A stretch of 28,147 bases of DNA from an uncultured Bacillota bacterium (GTDB lineage Bacteria; Bacillota; Clostridia; Lachnospirales; Lachnospiraceae). Numbering within the stretch: position 1 is the first letter of the stretch; every line of letters begins with the position of its first letter. The translations under genes were made by a program, and so were the position numbers. Below, piece by piece: positions 1-6,290 of the stretch. Location of the stretch: the NCBI GenBank assembly GCA_905200905.1, contig CAJKMA010000031.1, forward strand, positions 1 to 28,147. The letters are read 5' to 3'. The notes under the pieces are model-generated. The model did not search any database and was not told the DNA's origin. It saw nothing but the letters and a program-made list of their open reading frames with translations.

Positions 1-49
1 AATTACGCTGTTTACATTCTGTACATGCCAATGTGATTCTTACGCGCAC
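1..49 (-). CDS. rpmG: 50S ribosomal protein L33, partial (5' end only)
   Basis: The minus-strand reading from a GTG at 49 gives MRVRITLACTECKQRN before the window ends. This is the conserved L33 amino terminus, including the first half of the CxxC zinc-ribbon motif found in the zinc-binding form. A GGAGGTGG ribosome binding site lies 6-8 bases upstream of the GTG, which fixes the start. L33 is a small structural protein of the large ribosomal subunit; in Firmicutes it usually precedes secE and nusG, which would lie outside the window to the left. Only 16 codons are visible, but the match is distinctive. Confidence 0.9.
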   Translation of the reverse strand, partial: MRVRITLACTECKQRN

Positions 50-80
50 GACTTCTCCACCTCCATGTGTCTTTTATCGC

Positions 81-102
81 AGGCAGCTTCACGTAACTGC
101 CT
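81..102 (-). other. Leader stem-loop upstream of rpmG
   Basis: AGGCAG and CTGCCT form a perfect 6-bp stem with a 10-base loop in the presumed rpmG 5' leader, ending about 30 bases before the GTG. There is no U-tract, so it is not a terminator. About 30 bases further upstream (131-141) is a strong SD-like AAAAGGAGGTC with no start codon at proper spacing. The leader is therefore longer and more structured than needed for simple initiation. Role unknown. Confidence 0.4.
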
Positions 103-178
103 CTATGCAACGTCTTGTTACGGCGACAAAGACCTCCTTTTCGTATTAAGTCCACCGCATCTGCGGCAAATTAGGCAC

Positions 179-232
179 AAAAAAAAGACCTACTTCCACT
201 GTCGCTGTTCAAGCGTATCATAGAAGTGGTCC
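179..232 (-). terminator. Rho-independent terminator of the XRE regulator gene
   Basis: On the minus strand GGACCACTTC pairs with GAAGTAGGTC (one bulged A). An inner CGCT/AGCG stem lies within the loop, and eight T follow. It starts about 25 bases after the stop of the XRE gene and so ends that transcript before rpmG. The rpmG promoter (212-240) overlaps its 5' arm. Confidence 0.7.
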
Positions 233-240
233 TTTGTCAA
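212..240 (-). promoter_or_regulatory. Sigma-A type promoter for rpmG, embedded in the upstream terminator
   Basis: TTGACA at 240-235, a 17-base spacer, and TACGCT at 217-212 with an extended -10 TG at 220-219. Transcription would begin around 205, inside the terminator loop. The new transcript lacks the 5' arm of the hairpin and should not terminate at the T-run, whereas readthrough RNA from the XRE gene contains both arms. Confidence 0.65.
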
Positions 241-257
241 GCTAAAATTATGGATTT

Positions 258-650
258 TCAAGCCTTTCTTCTCGTTTCAGTCTTAGAAAACAAGACCTCC
301 ACAAGATGCTCCAGAGATTGCCATTCTTCCTCCTTCAGACTAATAAGCGCCAAAAAAAAGCGCTTTCTAAAAGAGGTATCTTCTTCTTTTAATATCTGCC
401 CAAACCACTTGGATAATTCCAAGTCTAGTGTGGTTTTCTGGTACATCGCCCCTTCTCCAGTACGCAACCACTCTTCCCTGACCCCAAATTCTCGGCAAAT
501 AGAAACAATGATTGCATCAATAGGGACTCTTACACTTGTTTCATAAGTCGCAATCGTATTTCTGGAAACACCAAGTTTTTCCGCAAATTGCTGTTGTGTC
601 ATTCCGGCATTTTTCCGTATTGCTTTAATTCTGTCTCTCAATGTAGTCAT
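258..650 (-). CDS. XRE-family helix-turn-helix transcriptional regulator
   Basis: A 130-residue protein with an amino-terminal HTH_3 (Cro/CI type) domain at about residues 6-62: RIKAIRKNAGMTQQQFAEKL is helix 1-2 and GVSRNTIATYE the recognition helix. The rest is a charged, helical tail rich in Glu, Lys and Phe with no recognised domain. It probably binds DNA as a dimer and controls its own gene, since a palindrome sits just downstream of its promoter (671-683). The annotated ATG at 650 lies only one base from its SD (AAAAGGGG). A TTG three codons later (641) has ideal 9-base spacing, so the protein may be three residues shorter. The target genes are unknown; no phage genes are nearby. Confidence 0.85.
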   Translation of the reverse strand: MTTLRDRIKAIRKNAGMTQQQFAEKLGVSRNTIATYETSVRVPIDAIIVSICREFGVREEWLRTGEGAMYQKTTLDLELSKWFGQILKEEDTSFRKRFFLALISLKEEEWQSLEHLVEVLFSKTETRRKA

Positions 651-670
651 TCCCCTTTTAGCACTCTCAT

Positions 671-683
671 TAATGTCACATTA
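671..683. promoter_or_regulatory. Palindromic candidate operator of the XRE gene
   Basis: TAATGTCACATTA is a perfect 6-1-6 palindrome located 8-20 bases downstream of the -10 box of the XRE gene promoter, over or just after the expected transcription start. This is a usual position for autorepression by a Cro/CI-type dimer. Assignment to this regulator is inference from position and symmetry. Confidence 0.5.
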
Positions 684-1043
684 CATTCATATTGTAACTG
701 AATCTAGTTTCGCTATCAACATTTTCTCGTTGACACTTGTTGCAAAATCTGTTCTTTATATGCAGCTATTGCCAAAAAACGTAACGCAAAACCTTCTAGT
801 GTGGAACGAGCTATTCGCCATGCTTTTGAAACCGCTATTTCCAAAGGAAATCGGGAAAGCGTGGAGTATTACCTGGATTTAATAAATACCCAAAATTCTA
901 ATCTTCTAAGAACACTCTTCCTGAAAATGAAGCAGGAAGAAGGCCGTAAATTTTCTCAGCCGGCCATGGAAGCAAGATGTAATTTTGAACATTGTATTTA
1001 CAGAGAACAGCTATATCAAGAAGCGCTCTCTTTACACCACTAA
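673..1043 (+). pseudogene. Spo0A C-terminal-domain relic, 5'-truncated and frameshifted
   Basis: Frame 1 reads AINIFSLTLVAKSVLY, then the reading continues one frame away as AAIAKKRNAKPSSVERAIRHAFETAI and onward to a stop at 1043. PSSVERAIRHAFETA is the hallmark of the Spo0A C-terminal DNA-binding domain (PSRVERAIRHAIEVAW in Bacillus). The two frames join cleanly if one AT of TATAT near 759-764 is removed, so a 2-base duplication is the simplest cause. The part of the domain before AINIF is missing and is replaced by the promoter region of the divergent XRE gene. After the signature the protein continues for about 60 residues unlike Spo0A. No start codon with an SD exists in the second frame. 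Exact 5' limit uncertain. Confidence 0.65.
691..719 (-). promoter_or_regulatory. Promoter of the XRE regulator gene
   Basis: TTGATA at 719-714, exactly 17 bases, and TACAAT at 696-691 on the minus strand: a close sigma-A match. The expected start falls near 684, adjacent to the palindrome at 671-683. The promoter lies inside the remains of the Spo0A-C-like gene read on the other strand. Confidence 0.75.
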
Positions 1044-1053
1044 AGAACTTTCA

Positions 1054-2001
1054 TCAACTCAGGTAGCCAAGCTGCCTTAACAGAAAAATGGTAGTAAACA
1101 ACGTAACTATAGATACCGCTGAACTAAACACCACCAATTGTCCCGCAAGCTGCTCATCTGCACCTGCCTGCTGAGCCATAATATAACTAGACACAGCTAC
1201 CGGAGTCTGATAAGCCAGCAAAGCTGCCAAAAGGTCTGCATCTCGGTATCCCATACTAACTACAATGGGAATCATCACCATAGGCAATGCGATCATTTTC
1301 ACAAAAATAACTCCGCCCGCTGTCTTTAAGTTTCCTTTTATCCTGGAAAAATCAAAATCCCCACCGAGAATCAGAAATGCAATGGGTGTTGCCAGTTTTG
1401 CCAAATCCCCAATGGTTGTTTCTACCGCCTGAGGAAGAGGAATTCCAGTATAAGAGAAAATAATTCCCAGAACAGATGCAAGAATTAAAGGATTCTTCAC
1501 AATATTACCAATGATTTTTTTCCAGTTGTGCTCTTGTTTTTCTCCAAACACAGATAAAGCTATCACAGCCAAAAAATTATACATAGGTACCAAAATAGCG
1601 CTTAGAACTGCTGCTGTGACTGTATTTTCCGGACCATACATTTTCTCTACAATCGCCACTCCAAAAATCACATAATTACTGCGGAAAATCCCCTGAATAA
1701 CAACTCCTTGCTGGTTCTCCTGCTTCACAATCCTGGGCACAATCAGACACAAAAGCAAAAACAGCACAAGAAGACTGCCTGCTGCAAACAGGCAGAGTTC
1801 TCCTTGCATCTGCGTTTTAATATCACTCTGATAAATATTTTTAAAAAGCATACATGGCAGAAACACCTTGAACACCAGGGTATTCGCCTTACTGCATAGG
1901 TTCTTATCTGCCAATTTTGTCCCATGTACCAGTATATAACCAATGACCATGAGAAAAAATAATGGGGCGATTACATTAAAGGATAGTATAAGATTTTCCA
2001 T
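1054..2001 (-). CDS. AEC (auxin efflux carrier) family transporter
   Basis: A 315-residue hydrophobic protein with about ten membrane segments in two repeats of five. The opening NLILSFNVIAPLFFLMVIGY and the central NPLILASVLGIIFSYTGIPL are typical of the AEC family (PF03547). AEC carriers export or exchange small organic acids such as malate, amino acids or other carboxylates; the substrate cannot be read from sequence. It follows the DapF-like gene by 46 bases on the same strand with a GGAG-type SD, so the two are probably co-transcribed and the carrier may move that enzyme's substrate or product (inference). It converges on the Spo0A relic with a 10-base gap and no clear terminator. Confidence 0.85.
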   Translation of the reverse strand: MENLILSFNVIAPLFFLMVIGYILVHGTKLADKNLCSKANTLVFKVFLPCMLFKNIYQSDIKTQMQGELCLFAAGSLLVLFLLLCLIVPRIVKQENQQGVVIQGIFRSNYVIFGVAIVEKMYGPENTVTAAVLSAILVPMYNFLAVIALSVFGEKQEHNWKKIIGNIVKNPLILASVLGIIFSYTGIPLPQAVETTIGDLAKLATPIAFLILGGDFDFSRIKGNLKTAGGVIFVKMIALPMVMIPIVVSMGYRDADLLAALLAYQTPVAVSSYIMAQQAGADEQLAGQLVVFSSAVSIVTLFTTIFLLRQLGYLS

Positions 2002-2047
2002 TTGTTTTATTCTTCTCCTGTTTTAATTTGATAGTTCCATAGACATT

Positions 2048-2884
2048 CTAGTGGAAAAAATCCTCAAACAACTCTATCTTGCAAATTCGCTTCACACTGC
2101 CTATCATCTTTACATTCCATTCCTCATCAATTTGGGTCCACAGCTTTCCTCCCGGCATGTGTACCATAACATCCGAATCAATCAATCCTTGACGAAGGGC
2201 TGCTCCAGCTGCTGCACAGCTACAAGTTGCCGAAGAAAGAGTATATCCCACACCTCGCTCAAAAATTTCAATCTGAATGTTGTTCTTATCTAAAATTTTT
2301 ACAATAATGGTATTGGTTCTGTCTGGAAAATAATCTGCACATTCTGAATATTTTCCAATTCCGCATATTTTTGCTCTGGAAATATCCTCAGTTATCATAA
2401 CACAGTGAGGATTCCCTGTAGAAACGCAGGTACAGTCATACTCTTCTCCTCCAAAGTTAAAATATTCATGAACTGCTTCTCTATCCGGTCCCGAAAGCCC
2501 CAACTTCTTACTGCTAAACGAAAGTCTGCCCATAGTCATTTGAATCCTGGTTCCTTCTCGGTTCAAAAAACGAATTTCCACCTCACCACTTTTCGTAAAC
2601 AGAGAAAAACTTTCTCTCTGAACTTCCCCGATGCTCTTTAAGTAATGGGCAAAAATACGAATGGCATTTCCTCCCTGCTCTGCCTCTGAACCATCTGCAT
2701 TATAAACTTTTACATGCATCTGACCCTCCTGCATGTAAGGTCCTGCCACAATACCATCTGCCCCAATACCAAATTTACGCGCACAAATTCTGATAATCTT
2801 CTCAGGCTCTAGTTCTTCTTCATTCTTTCTACAATCATATACTAAGTAATCATTCCCCAAGCTGTGATATTTATAGAATTCCAT
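2048..2884 (-). CDS. DapF-fold epimerase/isomerase homologue lacking both catalytic cysteines
   Basis: A 278-residue, full-length member of the diaminopimelate epimerase fold: YHSLGNDYLVYD opens the first half, GADGIVAGP and NADGSEAEQ follow, and TGNPHCV and ERGVG mark the second half. Real DapF uses two cysteines, in xCGNGxRC and in ACGTGAC. Here the first site reads QGGNAIR, with Gly71 in place of Cys. The second reads GVGYTLSSATCSC, with Ser218 in place of Cys and Tyr214 in place of the Glu of GVGET. A standard two-base racemisation is therefore unlikely. It may be a PhzF-like isomerase, a binding protein, or an enzyme with another chemistry. It is probably not the housekeeping dapF. No truncation or frameshift is visible. 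It lies upstream of an AEC transporter and divergent from threonine aldolase. Confidence 0.75.
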   Translation of the reverse strand: MEFYKYHSLGNDYLVYDCRKNEEELEPEKIIRICARKFGIGADGIVAGPYMQEGQMHVKVYNADGSEAEQGGNAIRIFAHYLKSIGEVQRESFSLFTKSGEVEIRFLNREGTRIQMTMGRLSFSSKKLGLSGPDREAVHEYFNFGGEEYDCTCVSTGNPHCVMITEDISRAKICGIGKYSECADYFPDRTNTIIVKILDKNNIQIEIFERGVGYTLSSATCSCAAAGAALRQGLIDSDVMVHMPGGKLWTQIDEEWNVKMIGSVKRICKIELFEDFFH

Positions 2885-3083
2885 ACTTACCTTCCCTTTC
2901 CCCTAATTAGTTCTATTGTTAAAATTAAAGTAATAAAGTCATCATTATAATTTATTATTTATGAATGGACGCTGCATTTTGTGCATAAACTCTATGTTTA
3001 GCTTTGCTTTATTATATCTATAATTTCAGAAAACCTCAACACTAACCTGATTTTTCCCTCTGTGCAGAACTCACATTCTATGT

Positions 3084-3125
3084 TAGAATAAACCCATAGT
3101 TTTCAAAATACCGGAAAATTTCCGG
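3084..3125 (+). promoter_or_regulatory. Candidate promoter and operator of the threonine aldolase gene
   Basis: TAGAAT at 3084-3089 is a plausible -10 without a good -35. Downstream, CCGGAAAATTTCCGG at 3111-3125 is a perfect palindrome (7-1-7), placed between the start region and the SD (GAGAGG before the ATG at 3155). This is a good position for a repressor. The rest of the 270-base divergent region (2885-3154) is very AT-rich. It has a TATAAT on minus at 2949-2944 but no partner -35. Confidence 0.45.
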
Positions 3126-3154
3126 AACTTCACACAGGAAGAGAGGTTTGTATC

Positions 3155-4195
3155 ATGTATAATTTTCTCAATGATTACAGTGAAGGCGCACATCCAAATA
3201 TTCTTCGTGCCCTTGAAACCATTAATTATCATCAAAACAATTCTTATGGATTAGATGAACATTCTCAGGCAGCTAGGGATTTAATACAGGAAGCGCTAGA
3301 GGATTATAGTGTTGATATTCACTTTATTGCAGGGGGAACTTTGACAAATCTTACCTTTCTCTCCCATGTTTTAAAGCCTTATGAGGCTGTTATCAGCGCT
3401 GAAACCGGTCATATCAACACCCATGAAACTGGCTCCATTGAAGCAACGGGCCATAAAGTTTTTCCGGTAATAACACAAGATGGTAAGCTGACTCCTGATT
3501 TAATCCGTCCAGTTCTGGATTTACACGAAAATGAACACTGGGTAGAACCAAGACTGGTTTATATTTCCAATCCGACAGAAATCGGAACTGTTTATACAAA
3601 AGAAGAATTAGAAGATCTGTATGCCTTTTGCAAGCGCCATGACTTATATCTTTATATGGATGGAGCAAGGCTGGCTGCTGCTTTAGCTGCTAATGACATT
3701 ACTCATCTGACTTTTCCAGACCTGCCAAAACTTTGCGATGCCTTTTATATTGGTGGAACCAAAACCGGTGCTATGTTTGGAGAAGCTCTGGTTTTAGTTC
3801 ATGATGTGTTTAAAGACCATTTCCGTTTTAACATGAAACAAAGAGGTGCCATTCTGGCAAAGGGCTGGATGCTTGGCGTACAGTTTGAAGAATTATTTAA
3901 AGACAATCTTTATCTGGAATTAGGAGCAAGAAGTATCCGACTTATGCAGCCTTTAAAAGAGATATTTCAGAAAATGAACATTCCTCTGCTGTGCGAGGCT
4001 CCTACCAATCAGATTTTCCCCATCTTCCCTAATGAATTAGCCAAGGAAGTAAACGAAATCTGCCTGACCACCTTCCAGTGTAAACCAGACAAAGAACACA
4101 CCTGCCTCCGCTTCTGCACCTCCTGGGCAACCAGCGAAGACGCAGTAAAAGACTTTGTCAAAGACTTCCAGACATTAGCAATTAAATATCAATAA
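3155..4195 (+). CDS. ltaE: Low-specificity L-threonine aldolase (PLP fold type I)
   Basis: A 346-residue protein, the usual family length. It cleaves L-threonine or L-allo-threonine to glycine and acetaldehyde and works in the cytoplasm with pyridoxal phosphate. Visible landmarks: NNSYGLDEHS near the start, His86 in SAETGHINTHETG (ring-stacking position), Asp169 in YMDGARL (cofactor nitrogen) and the Schiff-base Lys203 in GGTKTGAMFGEAL. The start has GAGAGG at 8 bases. The gene stands alone on plus between a divergent DapF-like gene and a convergent EamA gene, with which it shares a bidirectional terminator. Related beta-eliminating lyases are a less likely alternative. Confidence 0.9.
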   Translation: MYNFLNDYSEGAHPNILRALETINYHQNNSYGLDEHSQAARDLIQEALEDYSVDIHFIAGGTLTNLTFLSHVLKPYEAVISAETGHINTHETGSIEATGHKVFPVITQDGKLTPDLIRPVLDLHENEHWVEPRLVYISNPTEIGTVYTKEELEDLYAFCKRHDLYLYMDGARLAAALAANDITHLTFPDLPKLCDAFYIGGTKTGAMFGEALVLVHDVFKDHFRFNMKQRGAILAKGWMLGVQFEELFKDNLYLELGARSIRLMQPLKEIFQKMNIPLLCEAPTNQIFPIFPNELAKEVNEICLTTFQCKPDKEHTCLRFCTSWATSEDAVKDFVKDFQTLAIKYQ

Positions 4196-4214
4196 AATAA
4201 CCGGCACAAAAAAC

Positions 4215-4265
4215 GGTCTACGAACATACTCACAGAAATATAGCATGTTCATAGACCATTTTTTT
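4215..4265. terminator. Bidirectional terminator between ltaE and the EamA gene
   Basis: GGTCTA-C-GAACAT pairs with ATGTTC-A-TAGACC around a 16-17 base centre, followed by ATTTTTTT on plus and preceded by an A-rich run (TTTTTTGTGCC on minus). It ends the plus-strand threonine aldolase transcript and can also act on the minus strand for the EamA transcript, whose stop codon lies at 4266-4264. Confidence 0.8.
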
Positions 4266-5184
4266 ATTTTTTCTGCAACAAAGTAGGTCCCAAGGATGCA
4301 CATACAACAACTACGGCTCCTATTACCTGTAACACTGTCATAGATTCATGAAAAATCAAAATCCCAACTACGGCTCCCACTACTACCTCAAGAGAAGATA
4401 AAATACTGCAAGTGGTAGTATTGATATACGCAGTTGCTTTTACCACAGAAACATTGGCAACCATGGTACACAAAAGTCCAAGACAAAGAGCATTAACAAG
4501 CACAGAAACTACATCTGTACCTTGCAGGCTTGCCCCAATGGTTTTAAAATCCGTTAAAAAAGCAAGTCCAACTGCTGCTCCAAGAAATCCGTAGACCAGC
4601 ATGGTATCACGTTCATATTTTTTTACAAAATATCTGGGAATCATAATCTGCAGGGCAACACCAAAACCATTTATAATTCCTGCCAGAATCCCAACAAAAT
4701 CCATACTTCCGCCAGCACTTCCAAATACATCGGCCACCATAGCAGCTCCCAGAATACAAACAAGAATCACCAACACAGTCTGTTTGCTCAATTTTTCCTT
4801 AAACACAAGAACACCCAGGATTGCGACCCAGACAGGGCTCATAAACATCAACACAGTTGCCACTGCTACAGGAATCCTTTCTACTGCAATTCCATAACAT
4901 ACAAACCCCATAGCATAGGCAAGAATACCGTATAAAAAGCAAATAATCAAACCTTTTACATTGATTTTCAAAACTTTTGGCTGTGTAACAGCTTTAAAAA
5001 GAAAAAATCCAATTCCTGCCAGCAAACATCGCAAAAAAGCAATGTCATAGCTGCTATATCCTGAGGCAGACAATTCCCTGACAAAAATACCCATGACACC
5101 CCAAAGAGAGGCACCTAGGATAACAAGCATCATTCCCTTCATGGAATTATGCACAAATGAACGCTTTGTGTTTTGAGTATCCAT
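4264..5184 (-). CDS. EamA/DMT-family transporter
   Basis: A 306-residue protein with ten predicted membrane segments in two EamA repeats (about residues 15-150 and 165-300). LVILGASLWGVMGIFVREL at the first helix and FMSPVWVAILGVLVFKEKL at the end of the first repeat are typical of drug/metabolite transporters (PF00892), which often export amino acids or other metabolites. The SD is AAAGGAG at 7 bases. It is the last gene of the minus-strand run after the M19 dipeptidase, but the 92-base gap contains a TATACT element (5227-5222) and an ACAAG...CTTGT dyad (5231-5250). It may therefore also have its own promoter. Substrate unknown. Confidence 0.88.
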   Translation of the reverse strand: MDTQNTKRSFVHNSMKGMMLVILGASLWGVMGIFVRELSASGYSSYDIAFLRCLLAGIGFFLFKAVTQPKVLKINVKGLIICFLYGILAYAMGFVCYGIAVERIPVAVATVLMFMSPVWVAILGVLVFKEKLSKQTVLVILVCILGAAMVADVFGSAGGSMDFVGILAGIINGFGVALQIMIPRYFVKKYERDTMLVYGFLGAAVGLAFLTDFKTIGASLQGTDVVSVLVNALCLGLLCTMVANVSVVKATAYINTTTCSILSSLEVVVGAVVGILIFHESMTVLQVIGAVVVVCASLGPTLLQKK

Positions 5185-5276
5185 TTTCTAGCTCCTTTAT
5201 TTTCAGTATTTCGGCTACTCTAGTATAATAACAAGACACCAGAAACTTGTCTACATACAATAATCTTCTGCTTCGT

Positions 5277-6269
5277 TTACAAATTTTCTTTTAGAAACCG
5301 TCTCACATTTTTCCAACAGATTTTCTCTATCAGACTATACGGCATATGCGCCTGCTCCATAGCTGCTGCCAACCTGGGCATTCCTGCACCGTTTCTCATC
5401 TCCGGCACCTCTCCAATTCCATCAAAATCCGAACCAAGTCCCAGACATTCTTCACCGCCTATGTTTACAATATACTTCATCTGACGAATCAACTCTTCCA
5501 TGGTAGCCCCTTGTTCTCCAGGCGTCCATTTTTCCCGCACAAAAGATACACAGAAATTTAGCCCCATAATTCCACCCTTTTCTGCCAAAGCACGAATCAT
5601 ATCATCCGTAAGATTCCTGGCAGCATCCGGCGCCACACCTCTTGCATTAGAATGAGTAGCCAGAAAGGGGCGTTTGGCATACCTGGCTACATCCCAGAAA
5701 CCTCCGTCCGAAAGATGGGAAACATCTGGAATCATATGCAGTCTTTCCATTTGTTCCAGAAATTCCACTCCCCTTTGTTTCAAGCCCCTAGGATTTCCTG
5801 TACTCCATGGACGTTCCTTCATTGGATTCCCAAAATCATTGGGATAGCCCAGACTGTTTTCATGATTCCAGGTGAAAGTAGCAATTCTGGCTCCCTGATC
5901 ATAAAACCATTTCAAATCATCCGGACTTTTCTCAAATATGGCACCCTCCTCCAGAGAAAGCAGTGCAGACAGCTTTCCCTCTCTCTCATTTTCTTCAATA
6001 TCCTCAAAGGTATAAACCTGGGAAATTACATCTTGGTTCTTTTCCATCTCCTCTTTAAAAAGCTTTACCATATTTTTAGCTTCCAGACAACAATTCTCTG
6101 CTTCCCCTTTGTTCACAAAAAGAGCAAAGGTCTGCAAACCATAACTGCCTCTTTGCAATTTTTCCAAATCCAAGTGCAAACTGTTACTACGTAGCTCTGC
6201 CTGTTTTCCCTGCTTTCTAAGCTCATAAACAGCACTGATGGTATCACAGTGCAAATCATAAAATCCCAT
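5277..6269 (-). CDS. M19-family (membrane-type) dipeptidase
   Basis: A 330-residue binuclear-zinc hydrolase of the renal dipeptidase family (PF01244). Metal ligands are visible: His7 and Asp9 in DLHCDT, Glu108 in LSLEEGA, His185 in DVSHLSDGG and His206 in LATHSNARG; GLGSDFDGIGE carries the late aspartate. Family members cleave dipeptides and tolerate a D-residue at the carboxyl side. There is no signal peptide or membrane segment, so unlike the mammalian enzyme it should be cytoplasmic. It fits dipeptides imported by the Opp system. The SD is CAGGGGG about 8-9 bases upstream of the ATG. It follows glgB by 21 bases, an unusual partner for glycogen genes. Confidence 0.9.
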   Translation of the reverse strand: MGFYDLHCDTISAVYELRKQGKQAELRSNSLHLDLEKLQRGSYGLQTFALFVNKGEAENCCLEAKNMVKLFKEEMEKNQDVISQVYTFEDIEENEREGKLSALLSLEEGAIFEKSPDDLKWFYDQGARIATFTWNHENSLGYPNDFGNPMKERPWSTGNPRGLKQRGVEFLEQMERLHMIPDVSHLSDGGFWDVARYAKRPFLATHSNARGVAPDAARNLTDDMIRALAEKGGIMGLNFCVSFVREKWTPGEQGATMEELIRQMKYIVNIGGEECLGLGSDFDGIGEVPEMRNGAGMPRLAAAMEQAHMPYSLIEKICWKNVRRFLKENL

Positions 6270-6290
6270 GAAAATATCCCCCTGTTTCAG

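Noticed and set aside
12..155. A 47-codon minus-strand frame from a GTG at 155 that overlaps rpmG out of frame
   Set aside because: There is no SD before the GTG, the product is a compositionally odd Arg-rich chain, and its 3' part is explained by rpmG in another frame. I treat the region as leader.
226..546. 106-codon open frame on plus
   Set aside because: It is antisense to the XRE regulator, which has a clear HTH, promoter and terminator.
5652..6194. 180-codon open frame on plus
   Set aside because: It lies fully antisense to the M19 dipeptidase, whose metal motifs are intact. It has no SD and a composition typical of a shadow frame.
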